Both the position numbers and the translations under genes were made by a program. From contig NZ_JAPFFT010000020.1 in assembly GCF_026241105.1 (NCBI RefSeq), positions 26,664-90,663 of the forward strand: DNA of 64,000 nt, written 5' to 3'. How positions within the stretch are numbered: position 1 is the stretch's first letter; every line of letters begins with the position of its first letter. Below, in pieces: positions 32,273 to 41,373 of this stretch. The notes under the pieces were generated by a model. That model was not told the DNA's origin, did not search any database, and was given only the letters and a program-made list of their open reading frames with translations. The stretch is from Arthrobacter rhizophilus. Lineage in GTDB: Bacteria; Actinomycetota; Actinomycetes; Actinomycetales; Micrococcaceae.

Positions 32273-34138
32273 TTACAGTGCCAGGAGGTACGCCCCGCTA
32301 TTCGGGACAATCGAAGCCCCGCCTGAGCCGCCGTCGCTGGAGAGGCCAATCCTGAAGCCCGCCGGCACCGCGAGGGCTGCGGCTCCCATGTTGACCACCA
32401 CCAAGACGTCCCGATTGTGGAAGGCCAGGATCCCGTTGGCGGGATCGTGCTCCTCGGCCCAACGGAACGTGCCCGAACCCAGGCGATGGTCCTTGCGGAA
32501 CGACAGGACCGAGCGGTACAGCTCCAGGGTGGAGCCCTCGACGCCGGCCTGGAGGTCCGCGGCAAGCTCGCCGAACGATTCAGGCTGGGGCAGCCACGGC
32601 GCCGTAGGCGCCTTGCCGATCACGGCCGCAAGCGCGTCGCCTGCGGTGGACGCTTCCGAGAATCCGAAGCCGGGCTCGGCGGCTTTCCACGGCAAAGGCA
32701 CTCGGCACCCGTCGCGGCCGCGTTCCACGCCTTTGGTGCGGAAGAACGTGGGGTCTTGGCGCGCTTTGGCCGGCAGGGACGTGTGCTCCGGCAGGCCGAG
32801 TTCCTCACCCTGGTACAGGTAGGCGGAGCCAGGTAGCGCGAACGACACCATGGACGCGGCGCGTGCCCGCGCCAGTCCAAGGGCGGCGTCGGGCTGTTCG
32901 TCTTCCGCCGCGATTCCCTTGGGGAAGGTAGTAGGGTCTGCCAGCCCGAAGCGGCTGGGGTGCCGGACGGTGTCGTGGTTGCTCAGGACCCAGGTGGAGG
33001 GCGCCTTCACCGATCCCGCGGCGTCCAGCGAAGATTCGATCGCCTCCGCCATACGCTCCGCGTCCCAGCCAGCCAGCAGGAAATCGAAGTTGAAGGCCTG
33101 CTGCATTTCATCCCTGCGGATGTACCGGGCCAGCCGTTCGGGCGGCTCGACCCAAGCCTCGGCAACCAGCATGCGCTCGCCGTCGTACTCTGAGAGGACT
33201 TGGTGCCATTCCCGGTAGATTTCGTGGACGCCGTCCTGGTCGAAGAAGGGCGACGGCGGGTCCAGCGGCGGCTTGACCTTGTGTTCGACGGCGGTCACGG
33301 ACACTCCGGCGGCTTGCCCGGCGGCCGCTTTTCCATCGACGTGAGGGTGGGCCGTATGGGGTTCGACGGCCTCGCTGTGGGCGCCCGGTGCGGATAGGCC
33401 GCCCTCGACCATGGCGGCGGAGCCCTCCCAGTCAGGCAGTCCGGCTTCCTTGACCAGGCCGTGGGCAACATCCACTCGGAAGCCGTCCACTCCGCGGTCC
33501 AGCCAGAAACGCAGCACCGAGCGCATCTCTTCGTGGACTTCCGGGTTCTCCCAGTTGAGGTCTGGCTGCTTCGTGTCGAAAAGGTGAAGGTACCACTCGC
33601 CGGGAGTGCCGTCGTCGTTCGTCAGGCGCGTCCAGGCGGGGCCGCCGAAGATGGACTTCCAATTGTTCGGAGCCAAGGCCCCGTCCCCGGAGCCCGGCTT
33701 GGAGTCCTTGCCTGGGTGGAACATGTAGCGCTCGCGTTCGGGGGAGCCTGGGGCGGCGGCGAGGGCTTCGCGGAACCAGGCGTGCTCGTCCGACGTGTGG
33801 TTGGGCACGAGATCGACGATTACCTTGATCCCCAGGCCGTGGGCCTTCTCCAGCATGGCGTCAAAGTCGCCCAGCGTGCCGAAGAGGGGGTCCACGGCGC
33901 GGTAGTCCGCGACGTCGTATCCAGCGTCAGCTTGCGGTGATTTGTAGAACGGGGAGAGCCACACGGCATCCACACCCAGCTCTTGCAGATACGGCAGCTT
34001 CGCCGTGATTCCGGCGAGATCGCCCATTCCGTCGCCGTTGGCGTCGGCGAAAGAACGGGGATAAATCTGGTAGACGACGGCGCTTGCCCACCACGCGGAA
34101 ATGCTGGAACCGGGAGTTGGGATCGGGGAGTGCGGCAC
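32273..34138 (-). CDS. Alpha-glucosidase, glycoside hydrolase family 13
   Basis: 621 residues, cytosolic, starting at GTG 34138 with AGGAA just upstream. GH13 conserved regions are all present: VVYQIYPRSFADANGDGMGD, VIVDLVPNHTSDEH, the nucleophile D223 in GFRVDVAHGL, the acid/base E327 in RMLVAEAWV, and the transition-state Asp (D389) in LSNHDTVRHPSR. The QIYPRSF start and lack of a secretion signal fit intracellular oligo-1,6-/alpha-1,4-glucosidases. A ~50-residue Ala/Gly/His-rich insertion (residues ~235-290) follows the nucleophile. It is divergent from an alpha-glucoside-type ABC operon and shares its operator, so it probably hydrolyses the imported sugar. Confidence 0.93.
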   Translation of the reverse strand: MPHSPIPTPGSSISAWWASAVVYQIYPRSFADANGDGMGDLAGITAKLPYLQELGVDAVWLSPFYKSPQADAGYDVADYRAVDPLFGTLGDFDAMLEKAHGLGIKVIVDLVPNHTSDEHAWFREALAAAPGSPERERYMFHPGKDSKPGSGDGALAPNNWKSIFGGPAWTRLTNDDGTPGEWYLHLFDTKQPDLNWENPEVHEEMRSVLRFWLDRGVDGFRVDVAHGLVKEAGLPDWEGSAAMVEGGLSAPGAHSEAVEPHTAHPHVDGKAAAGQAAGVSVTAVEHKVKPPLDPPSPFFDQDGVHEIYREWHQVLSEYDGERMLVAEAWVEPPERLARYIRRDEMQQAFNFDFLLAGWDAERMAEAIESSLDAAGSVKAPSTWVLSNHDTVRHPSRFGLADPTTFPKGIAAEDEQPDAALGLARARAASMVSFALPGSAYLYQGEELGLPEHTSLPAKARQDPTFFRTKGVERGRDGCRVPLPWKAAEPGFGFSEASTAGDALAAVIGKAPTAPWLPQPESFGELAADLQAGVEGSTLELYRSVLSFRKDHRLGSGTFRWAEEHDPANGILAFHNRDVLVVVNMGAAALAVPAGFRIGLSSDGGSGGASIVPNSGAYLLAL

Positions 34139-34163
34139 TGGATTCCTCTCGATAACATTTTGA

Positions 34164-34201
34164 TGTAAACGCTTGCATTACTACCCGGAAGCTTACTAAT
34201 G
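34164..34201 (+). promoter_or_regulatory. LacI-type operator and promoter of the alpha-glucoside operon
   Basis: TGTAAACGCTTGCA (34164-34177) matches the general LacI/CcpA form TGnAAnCGnTnnCA. A likely promoter overlaps it: TTGCAT (34173-34178), 17-base spacer, CTAATG (34196-34201). The site lies between the divergent glucosidase and binding-protein genes, so one repressor could control both; the LacI gene at the end of the ABC operon (37909) is the obvious candidate. Confidence 0.7.
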
Positions 34202-34265
34202 TGAGGCTCACCACATCAACCGCACCGCGGAAATAACCTGGCCCACTCATCGAGGAGTCCCCAGC

Positions 34266-35543
34266 ATGAACACACGCAAGTACCTTCTGCCGGCCGCTGT
34301 CGCCGGCGTGCTCGCCATTTCCCTGTCCGCCTGTGGTGGCGGCGGAGGCGGCGGCACATCCACAGGCGGCGGTGACGCAAGCCTTGACGGCCGTGGCCCC
34401 ATTACTTACGTGCAGGGCAAGGACAATTCCAATGTCATCCGCCCGACCATCGACAAGTGGAATGCAGCCCACCCGGACCAAAAGGTCACCCTCAAGGAGC
34501 AATCCGACCAAGCCGACCAGCAGCACGAGGATCTCGTGCAGCACTTCCAGGCAAAGAGCACGGAATATGACGTTGTAAGCGTCGACGTCGTATGGTCTGC
34601 CGAATTCGCGGCCAAGGGCTACCTCCAGCCGCTCAAGGACAAAATGGCTCTCGACACGGCGGCGCTGCTGCCCGCGACGGTCAAAGCCGCGACATACAAC
34701 AGCACCCTCTATGCCGCCCCTGTGTCGTCTGACGGCGGCATCCTTTACTACCGCAAAGACCTCGTGCCCACGCCGCCCAAGACGTGGGACGAGATGATGG
34801 GTATGTGCTCCGTTGCCAAGTCCAACAACATCGGCTGCTACGCGGGCCAGTTCCAGAAGTACGAAGGCCTCACAGTCAACGCGGCCGAGGCCATCAACAC
34901 CTTCGGCGGCAAGATCGTGGATGACTCCGGCAAGGCAACGGTCAACTCGGCGGAGGCCAAGACGGGCCTCGGCAAACTGGCCGAAGCGTTCAAGAATGGG
35001 AACATCCCTGCAGAGGCCATCACCTTCCAGGAGGAGCAGGGCAGGCAGGCTTTCGAAGACGGCAAACTCCTGTTCCTGCGCAACTGGCCTTATGTGTACA
35101 ACCTTGCGAAGACCGATGGTTCCTCCAAGGTCAAGGACACGTTCGGCATTGCACCGCTCCCCGGCCAAAGCGGCCCGGGTGCGTCCTCGCTTGGCGGCCA
35201 CAGTGCAGCGATCAGCGCGTTCTCCAAGAACAAGGCGACGGCGCTTGACTTCCTGAAGTTCCTCACGGATCCCGAGCAGCAGAAGTTCTTCGCGACGCAG
35301 GGCTCCCTCGCCCCGGTCCTCTCGAGCCTCTACACCGACCCGGCGCTCGTGGCGAAGCTTCCGTACCTCCCGGTCCTTCTGACCTCGATCCAGAACGCCG
35401 TGCCGCGCCCGGTCACGCCGTTCTACCCCGCCGTTACGAAGGCCATCGAGGACAACTCGTACGCCGCAATCAAGGGTGAGAAGTCCGTGGACCAGGCCCT
35501 CACCGACATGCAGGCCGCCCTCCAGGCAGCCGGCGCGAAATAG
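34266..35543 (+). CDS. ABC transporter sugar-binding lipoprotein (alpha-glucoside/trehalose type)
   Basis: 425 residues. A lipoprotein signal ends SLSAC with the lipidated Cys at 23, followed by a Gly-rich linker. The body is a family-1 extracellular solute-binding protein (ITYVQGKDNSNVIRPTIDKW, YDVVSVDVVWSAEFAAKGYL, APVSSDGGILYYRKDLVPTP, TFQEEQGRQAFEDGKLLFLR) that resembles trehalose/maltose/sucrose-binding proteins of the AglE/ThuE kind. It heads an operon with two permeases, a small membrane protein and a LacI regulator. No ATPase gene is present, so a shared MsiK-type ATPase encoded elsewhere is expected. Confidence 0.93.
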   Translation: MNTRKYLLPAAVAGVLAISLSACGGGGGGGTSTGGGDASLDGRGPITYVQGKDNSNVIRPTIDKWNAAHPDQKVTLKEQSDQADQQHEDLVQHFQAKSTEYDVVSVDVVWSAEFAAKGYLQPLKDKMALDTAALLPATVKAATYNSTLYAAPVSSDGGILYYRKDLVPTPPKTWDEMMGMCSVAKSNNIGCYAGQFQKYEGLTVNAAEAINTFGGKIVDDSGKATVNSAEAKTGLGKLAEAFKNGNIPAEAITFQEEQGRQAFEDGKLLFLRNWPYVYNLAKTDGSSKVKDTFGIAPLPGQSGPGASSLGGHSAAISAFSKNKATALDFLKFLTDPEQQKFFATQGSLAPVLSSLYTDPALVAKLPYLPVLLTSIQNAVPRPVTPFYPAVTKAIEDNSYAAIKGEKSVDQALTDMQAALQAAGAK

Positions 35544-35623
35544 CCCTCATGACGGGCGGTCCGGCGTCGCAGTCGACGCCGGACCGCTCCGTCGCCCCTT
35601 GACAGGGGAGAACAGGAGTCACC

Positions 35624-36634
35624 ATGTCCACAGAAGTCCCGGCACGGTCCGAGGCCACGGCCACCCCGACCGCACCGCATCGCATGCCGGGGAGGGAGAG
35701 CGCGGACCGCAAGCAGGTCACACAGGGGCGTTGGGCGTCAATGCTGCTCCTGCCCACGCTCGTCCTGCTCGCCGTCGTCATTGTCTACCCAGTCATCAAC
35801 GCGGTCACCATGTCCTTCCAGAAGGACGCGGGCCTCAATCCTGTGACCGGGTTCTTCGAGCAGGGCGGATTCGCCGGCATCGACAACTACGTCCACTGGC
35901 TCGGTCAGCAGTGCAACGGCCAAGCATGCCCGCCCGGCACCCTTGGCTCGGAGTTCTGGAGCGCGATGGGCACCACGTTCTTCTTCACGATCGTCACTGT
36001 CATCCTGGAGACGGTGCTCGGATTCTGGATGGCGATCATCATGGCCCGCACGTTCCGGGGTCGCAGCGCGATTCGTGCGGCCGTCCTCGTGCCGTGGTCA
36101 ATCCCGACCGCCGTGACCGCGAAGTTGTTCTTCTTCATGTTCGCGTTCGAGGGCATCATCAACAAGCTTCTCGGAACCCAGATCCTCTGGACCGGCTCCG
36201 AATGGCCTGCCCGGTGGGCCATCATCATCTCGGACGTCTGGAAGACGACGCCGTTCATGGCCCTCCTCATCCTCGCTGGCCTCCAGCTCATTCCGGACGA
36301 GGTGTATGAAGCCGCGAAAGTCGACGGCGCATCTGCATGGCAGCGCTTTACGCAGATCACACTCCCGCTGGTTAAGCCCGCACTCATGGTCGCGATCCTC
36401 TTCCGTACGCTCGACGTGCTGCGCATGTACGACCTCCCGGCCATCATGACCGGTGGCGCCAACAATACGACGACTCTCTCGATTCTCGTGGTCGACCAGA
36501 TCCGTGAAGGTTTCAACAGCGCCGGCGCGGTCTCGACCATCACGTTCCTGACGGTCTTCCTCGTCGCATTCATCTTCGTCCGCTTCCTCGGCGCCAACGC
36601 TGTGGGCGCGGCGACCTCCTCGGGAAAGAAATGA
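35624..36634 (+). CDS. ABC sugar permease, MalF-like
   Basis: 336 residues with a ~35-residue cytoplasmic leader and six membrane helices. The EAA loop that contacts the ATPase reads EVYEAAKVDGASAWQRFTQI-TLPLVKPAL. A periplasmic loop after helix 1 carries FFEQGGFAGIDNYVHWLG. Second gene of the alpha-glucoside transport operon, 80 bases after the binding protein and one base before the partner permease. Confidence 0.93.
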   Translation: MSTEVPARSEATATPTAPHRMPGRESADRKQVTQGRWASMLLLPTLVLLAVVIVYPVINAVTMSFQKDAGLNPVTGFFEQGGFAGIDNYVHWLGQQCNGQACPPGTLGSEFWSAMGTTFFFTIVTVILETVLGFWMAIIMARTFRGRSAIRAAVLVPWSIPTAVTAKLFFFMFAFEGIINKLLGTQILWTGSEWPARWAIIISDVWKTTPFMALLILAGLQLIPDEVYEAAKVDGASAWQRFTQITLPLVKPALMVAILFRTLDVLRMYDLPAIMTGGANNTTTLSILVVDQIREGFNSAGAVSTITFLTVFLVAFIFVRFLGANAVGAATSSGKK

Positions 36635-36635
36635 C

Positions 36636-37520
36636 ATGAGCACCGCCACCGCAACCGCTACCCGTACCGCCCCGGTCCCCATGCGCCGTCGTTCATTCAG
36701 CTGGGCACCGGCCCGGACGTACATCCAGGCCGCCATCATCCTCGTCTGGTGCCTTGCGCCGTTCTACTGGATGATCGTCACGGCCTTCCGCGACACGGGA
36801 TACACCTTCGAGTCGACGCCGTACCCGAATCACATCACCCTCGATAATTTCGGGACGGTCTTCGACGAGAGCCTGGGCAACCACTTCGCCCGCAACTTGC
36901 TCAACAGCGTCATCGTCGCCGGCATTACCACGCTGGTCGCCCTCGTGGTCGGCGTATTCGCCGCCTACGCTCTCGCGCGCTTGAACTTCCGGTTCAAGTT
37001 TGCCGTCATGGGATTCATCCTGGGGGCTTCGATGTTCCCGGGCGTTGCCTTGGTTACGCCGTTGTTCCAGCTGTTCACGAACATCGGGTGGATGGGCACC
37101 TACCAAGCACTCATCATCCCGAGCATCTCGTTCACCCTCCCACTCACGGTGTATACGCTGACCTCGTTCTTCCGGGAGATGCCTTGGGAGCTCGAGGAGT
37201 CCGCGCGCATCGATGGATGCACCCAGGGGCAGGCCTTCCGTAAGGTCATCCTGCCGCTCGCGGCACCTGCGACGTTCACGACGGCGATCCTGGCCTTCAT
37301 CGGGGCATGGAACGAGTTCCTCATCGCGAGCCAGCTTTCCTCCGAGCAGACGAAGACCGTGACCGTGGCCATCGCTTCCTTCACTGGAGCCCAGCCGCAC
37401 CAAGAGCCCTACACCGCAGTCATGGCTGCCGGAACCATTGTGACTATCCCGCTCGTGATCCTGGTGTTGGTGTTCCAACGCAAGATCGTTGCCGGCCTGA
37501 CTGCGGGCGCCGTCAAATGA
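36636..37520 (+). CDS. ABC sugar permease, MalG-like
   Basis: 294 residues, six membrane helices, EAA loop ELEESARIDGCTQGQAFRKV-ILPLAAPA. FESTPYPNHITLDNFGTVFD in the first periplasmic loop is the standard MalG-type element. It pairs with the upstream MalF-like subunit (one-base gap) and overlaps the next small gene by ATGA. Confidence 0.93.
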   Translation: MSTATATATRTAPVPMRRRSFSWAPARTYIQAAIILVWCLAPFYWMIVTAFRDTGYTFESTPYPNHITLDNFGTVFDESLGNHFARNLLNSVIVAGITTLVALVVGVFAAYALARLNFRFKFAVMGFILGASMFPGVALVTPLFQLFTNIGWMGTYQALIIPSISFTLPLTVYTLTSFFREMPWELEESARIDGCTQGQAFRKVILPLAAPATFTTAILAFIGAWNEFLIASQLSSEQTKTVTVAIASFTGAQPHQEPYTAVMAAGTIVTIPLVILVLVFQRKIVAGLTAGAVK

Positions 37521-37774
37521 CCGAGGGCGCACATAGCAATAACGATCCCCACCCCGATCGGAAACGGGTCCGCTCAGCCGAGGACTTGGACCTCATCATT
37601 GGCTTCCTCGGCTTCTGGGGATTGGTTCTGTTCGTCGTGACAGTTGGCGCAGAACTCACTGCCCAGCCCGCCCTGGGCTGGGCAGGGGGCCTCCTGGCCG
37701 TGGTGCTGGCCATATGGGTACTGGTTCGGATGCGCCGTAAGCTTCCGCCCAGGACCGGCAGGCGCATCACCTGA
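37517..37774 (+). CDS. Small two-TM membrane protein in the ABC operon
   Basis: 85 residues from ATG 37517, which overlaps the stop of the MalG-like gene (ATGA), so it is translated from the same message. A charged N-terminus (MTEGAHSNNDPHPDRKRVRS) is followed by two hydrophobic helices (LIIGFLGFWGLVLFVVTVGA; GWAGGLLAVVLAIWVLV) and a basic tail RRKLPPRTGRRIT. No family recognised. The tight coupling suggests an accessory subunit or regulator of the transporter; function unknown. Confidence 0.8.
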   Translation: MTEGAHSNNDPHPDRKRVRSAEDLDLIIGFLGFWGLVLFVVTVGAELTAQPALGWAGGLLAVVLAIWVLVRMRRKLPPRTGRRIT

Positions 37775-37908
37775 GCAGCGTTTCTAACAGGGGCGGTCCG
37801 AAATAAGTAGCGCGGAATCGGCGAAGGGCGACCAGGCGGAATACGCTGGCTATCTGCCGTCTGGGAAGGAACCCTCGGCTTCCGCACGGATTCTTTGAGG
37901 GGGCTCAA

Positions 37909-38973
37909 GTGGCAAAAACGAACGAACGGTCCCAGCGTGGCGGCCACGCAGGAGCCAGCATTGAGGATGTCGCCCTGGCCGCAGGCGTTTCCACCGCCAC
38001 GGTTTCGCGCGCGGTGCGGGGCCTTCCCCGAGTATCTCCGGCTACGCGGGAAAAGATCCTAAGAGTAGCCGGAGAACTCGGGTATGTGGCGTCGTCGTCC
38101 GCCTCTGGCCTGGCCACGGGCCGCACCAAAACCGTCGGCGTCCTCGCCCCGTATGTGGACCGTTGGTTCTTCTTCAAAGCCATCGAGGGCGTAGACCGCG
38201 AGCTTCACGCCCGCGGCTACAACCTCTCCCTGTTCAACCTGGGTGGGCAGCGTGGAGCGCGGGAACGCCTGTTCAGCAAGACCATGGTCTACAAGCAAAT
38301 CGATGCACTCCTGGTCCTCTGCATGTCCCTGACGTCCGAAGAAATCGCCGATCTCCAAAGGATCGACATTCCCCTGGTGATCGTCGGCGGTCCGGTGGAA
38401 GATTGCCCGAGCATCGGCATTGACGATTACGCCGCGTCTGTGGAAGCAACCATGCATCTGCTGAACCTGGGACATCGCGAGATCGCATTACTCCATGGCC
38501 AAGACGACTCCGACCTGAATTTCACGGTGCCGCGGCTTCGCGTCGACGGTTTCACTGATGCCATGACGAGCGCGGGCTTTTCCATGCCACCGGAATGGGA
38601 CATTTTCGGAAACTTCACGGTGGGCAGTGGCCAGCAAGCCTTCGACGAGCTCTGGGACAAGCCCGGACGCAAGCCGACGGCGATCTTCTGCGCTTCCGAT
38701 GAAATGGCCATGGGCGCCATGTTGCAGGCTCGCCGCCGCGGAGTCCGGGTACCGGAAGACTTGTCCATTATCGGGATCGACAACCACGAATTCTCCGAAG
38801 CCATGGGACTAACCACCGTGGCCCAGGATCCCGTTGAACAAGGCCAGCTGGGCACGCGCATGTTGCTGGACGAATTGGCCGGCGCCACAGGCTCCGTACG
38901 GTCCATGAAGGCGGCGCACCGGCTGATCGTGCGGGAATCCACAGCCCCGCCTGCGCCAAAGCCCAGCAGCTAA
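37909..38973 (+). CDS. LacI-family repressor of the alpha-glucoside operon
   Basis: 354 residues from GTG 37909. HTH: ASIEDVALAAGVSTATVSRA with hinge VRGLPRVSPATREKILRVAG. The effector domain has VGVLAPYVDRWFFFKAIEGV, FCASDEMAMGAMLQARRRGV and LSIIGIDNHEFSEAMGLTTV. It follows the transport genes on the same strand with a 134-base gap. The operator at 34164 in the glucosidase/binding-protein promoter has the usual LacI-family centre (CG), making this the likely ligand. Confidence 0.9.
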   Translation: MAKTNERSQRGGHAGASIEDVALAAGVSTATVSRAVRGLPRVSPATREKILRVAGELGYVASSSASGLATGRTKTVGVLAPYVDRWFFFKAIEGVDRELHARGYNLSLFNLGGQRGARERLFSKTMVYKQIDALLVLCMSLTSEEIADLQRIDIPLVIVGGPVEDCPSIGIDDYAASVEATMHLLNLGHREIALLHGQDDSDLNFTVPRLRVDGFTDAMTSAGFSMPPEWDIFGNFTVGSGQQAFDELWDKPGRKPTAIFCASDEMAMGAMLQARRRGVRVPEDLSIIGIDNHEFSEAMGLTTVAQDPVEQGQLGTRMLLDELAGATGSVRSMKAAHRLIVRESTAPPAPKPSS

Positions 38974-38984
38974 GAAGCCCGAAG

Positions 38985-39854
38985 TCAGGAAGCCCGGGCC
39001 AGCTGCCTGATGGGGATCCAGCGGGAAGCGAGTCGGCGGTAGGCCGCGGCGGCTCCCGTCATGTCGCCCTCGGCCAAGCACTCGATGCCAAGCCGGACAT
39101 CCATCGGCGATTCATCCGGGTACACCTTGTCTGCCACCGCGCCGTAGTCCAGCTCGACCATGGACTGCACGTGGAACAATTCGAGCCATTCGGTGAGCTG
39201 AGTGAGGTCATCGAGCATGTCCAGGTCAGGCGCGGCGAGGGCAAGATTGGCTACGGCGAAGCGTGCGCGGTCCAGGGCATCAGTCAGTGAGGCCCAGACC
39301 CTAACGGTGAGGATGCGTCCGCCGGATTCCACGACGTCCTTGCGGTCCGACTCCTGGAACAGCGAGAACCAGCTGAAGGGGATTCCCCAGGTGGAGGCCC
39401 TGGTGTGGACGCGCTTTGCGTCGTGACTGGCATTGATGCGGTCGATGCGGGCCTGGTGCCGGTCGCGCTGGTCCACGGGGATGAGCAGCTCCGCGAGTGG
39501 TCCGTGGATACCTTCCATGAGGGCGTTGGCCGCCAAGCCTGCCCGGATCACCAGTTGGCTGGGGCAATAGAGCAGCCGCCCGGCGTCGGGGTCGTTCAGA
39601 TCTCCGGAAGGAAGCCGGGTGATGCGGACCAGGTCAGTGCTGCCGGTGGGGAAAGGATCCCCGCCTTTTCGGGTGACCCGTCCAAGGGAAGCGAGCAACT
39701 CGGCGTTCTCGACGGCGGCCCGCGAACCGTTGCGCGTACCGCTCGCCACGAGCTGCTGCCGCTGGTCCTCCGGGAAGGCTTCGAGTGGTTCGTAGACGCG
39801 CAGAGCTGAAGAGAAGGGCAGTCCCGCTTGACTCCCGTATAGCTTTCCGCTCAT
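38985..39854 (-). CDS. Conserved-looking hypothetical protein (289 aa)
   Basis: 289 residues, soluble, no signal or membrane helices. It begins MSGKLYGSQAGLPFSSALRV and includes RNGSRAAVENAELLASLGRV, TSTWGIPFSWFSLFQESDRK and a helical C-terminal part (DDLTQLTEWLELFHVQSMVE-LDYGAVADKVYPDESPMDVR). No motif was recognised. Codon use and GC are as in neighbouring core genes. It lies between the convergent LacI gene and the co-directional exonuclease III gene (33-base gap), so it may share a transcript with the latter. Confidence 0.75.
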   Translation of the reverse strand: MSGKLYGSQAGLPFSSALRVYEPLEAFPEDQRQQLVASGTRNGSRAAVENAELLASLGRVTRKGGDPFPTGSTDLVRITRLPSGDLNDPDAGRLLYCPSQLVIRAGLAANALMEGIHGPLAELLIPVDQRDRHQARIDRINASHDAKRVHTRASTWGIPFSWFSLFQESDRKDVVESGGRILTVRVWASLTDALDRARFAVANLALAAPDLDMLDDLTQLTEWLELFHVQSMVELDYGAVADKVYPDESPMDVRLGIECLAEGDMTGAAAAYRRLASRWIPIRQLARAS

Positions 39855-39887
39855 CGCGGGCCCGCCTCCTCCATCAATTGTTGCTGC

Positions 39888-40700
39888 TCAGTCCGTAAGC
39901 TCCACGATCACGGGAGCGTGGTCCGAGGCGCCTTTGCCCTTGCGCTCCTCGCGGTCGATCGAAGCTCCAGTGACGCGGGCGGCCAGCGCGGGGGAGGCCA
40001 TGACGAAGTCGATCCGCATACCCTCCTTCTTGGGGAACCGGAGCTGGGTGTAGTCCCAGTAGGTATAGACGCCGGGCCCGGGAGTGTACGGGCGGACGAC
40101 GTCGGTGAAACCAGCCGCTTCGAACGCACGGAAGGCCTCGCGCTCAGGCTCGCTGACGTGAGTGAGTGCGTTTTCTCGGAAGAAGTCGATGTCCCAGACA
40201 TCGTCATCCAACGGGGCGATGTTCCAGTCCCCCATGAGCGCCACCTGGGTATCCGGGTTCTCCGTGATCCAGCTGGCGGCGTGGCCTTTCAGGGTGTCCA
40301 GCCACTTGAGCTTGTACGGCATGTGTTCGTCGTCCAGGGAACGGCCGTTGGGAACGTACAGGCTCCACACCCTGACCCCGCCGCACGTTGCCGCGATCGC
40401 GCGGGCTTCCTGGACAGGGTCCTTGCCGGCTTTTCCGAAGGCAGGTTGGTCAACAAAGGTGCGTTCGACGTCGTCGAGCCCCACTCGGGAGGCGATCGCG
40501 ACACCGTTCCATTGGCTCACACCGAAGTGGGCCACCTCGTAACCCATGCGTTCGAAGAGCTCCCACGGGAAGTTGTCGTCCTTGCACTTGGTTTCCTGCA
40601 TGGCGAGGACGTCGCAGTCACTACGCTGCAGCCAGGCCTCCACACGGTCGGCACGTGCACGGAGCGAATTCACATTCCAGGTAGCTATCTTCACAGCCAC
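39888..40700 (-). CDS. xth: Exodeoxyribonuclease III / AP endonuclease
   Basis: Removes nucleotides 3'-5' from duplex DNA and cuts at abasic sites in base-excision repair. 270 residues from GTG 40700. All EEP-fold motifs are present: IATWNVNSLRAR, metal-binding Glu in QETKC (E37), YVPNGRSLDDEH, GDWNIAPLDDD, RIDFVMASP and the catalytic SDHAPVIVEL near the end. Length matches E. coli XthA (268). Confidence 0.95.
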   Translation of the reverse strand: MAVKIATWNVNSLRARADRVEAWLQRSDCDVLAMQETKCKDDNFPWELFERMGYEVAHFGVSQWNGVAIASRVGLDDVERTFVDQPAFGKAGKDPVQEARAIAATCGGVRVWSLYVPNGRSLDDEHMPYKLKWLDTLKGHAASWITENPDTQVALMGDWNIAPLDDDVWDIDFFRENALTHVSEPEREAFRAFEAAGFTDVVRPYTPGPGVYTYWDYTQLRFPKKEGMRIDFVMASPALAARVTGASIDREERKGKGASDHAPVIVELTD

Positions 40701-40758
40701 TAACTTACCGAACTTGGGACCTAGCGCATCCCCTCACGGCGGATTGCCCCGCAAAGGA

Positions 40759-41325
40759 CTAATGCGCGAGCATCACCGAAGAGGTGGCGCGCCTGCGGAG
40801 CTTGATGCCAGAGACGATCAGCAGCAAACCAACGACGGCGGCGTATGTCGCCAGCAGCGCCACCACGCCCAGGAACCCGGCTCCGGGATTGACGAGCACA
40901 AAAAGCCCAAACAAGGTGGTGACCAACCCTGTCAACATCCAGAGCCACCAAGCCCTGACGGTCGTCCTTGTGTCCATGGCAAGGATGATTTGCGAGATCC
41001 CCAGGACCAGGGCCCAAGCTCCTATGAGGAAGCCAAGCGCCGCGGCGGTGATGCCCGGCCACGAAACCGCCACGAGGCCGGTCGCGACCGAGATGAAGCC
41101 GCCAATCATGCTCCAGCGGGAGTGGCGTGCGGGATCGTAGAAGTAATGGGCCATGTCAGTGAGTCCGTCAGTGATGGCGTAGACGCCGAACACGTAGACG
41201 AGGGCAAACACAGTGGCGACCGGCAAGGAAGCAACCAGGAATGCCAAGAGAAGGGCCAAGGCTCCCCGGAAGATGAGTGCCGTTCCGGAATGCTGAAACA
41301 ACTTGCGTCCTGCGGTGTCGGACAT
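40759..41325 (-). CDS. HdeD/DUF308-family membrane protein
   Basis: 188 residues with six hydrophobic helices arranged as three similar hairpins (for example LALLLAFLVASLPVATVFAL, VATGLVAVSWPGITAAALGF, TGLVTTLFGLFVLVNPGAGF), the layout of HdeD acid-resistance proteins (DUF308). The NPGAG/WPGIT turns after each pair are family-like. Function in actinobacteria is unknown. Stands alone on the minus strand. Confidence 0.85.
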   Translation of the reverse strand: MSDTAGRKLFQHSGTALIFRGALALLLAFLVASLPVATVFALVYVFGVYAITDGLTDMAHYFYDPARHSRWSMIGGFISVATGLVAVSWPGITAAALGFLIGAWALVLGISQIILAMDTRTTVRAWWLWMLTGLVTTLFGLFVLVNPGAGFLGVVALLATYAAVVGLLLIVSGIKLRRRATSSVMLAH

Positions 41326-41373
41326 AGCGTCAGTTTAGACCCGCGCCGGTAGCTGGTGAAGTGGGCGCGTGCC

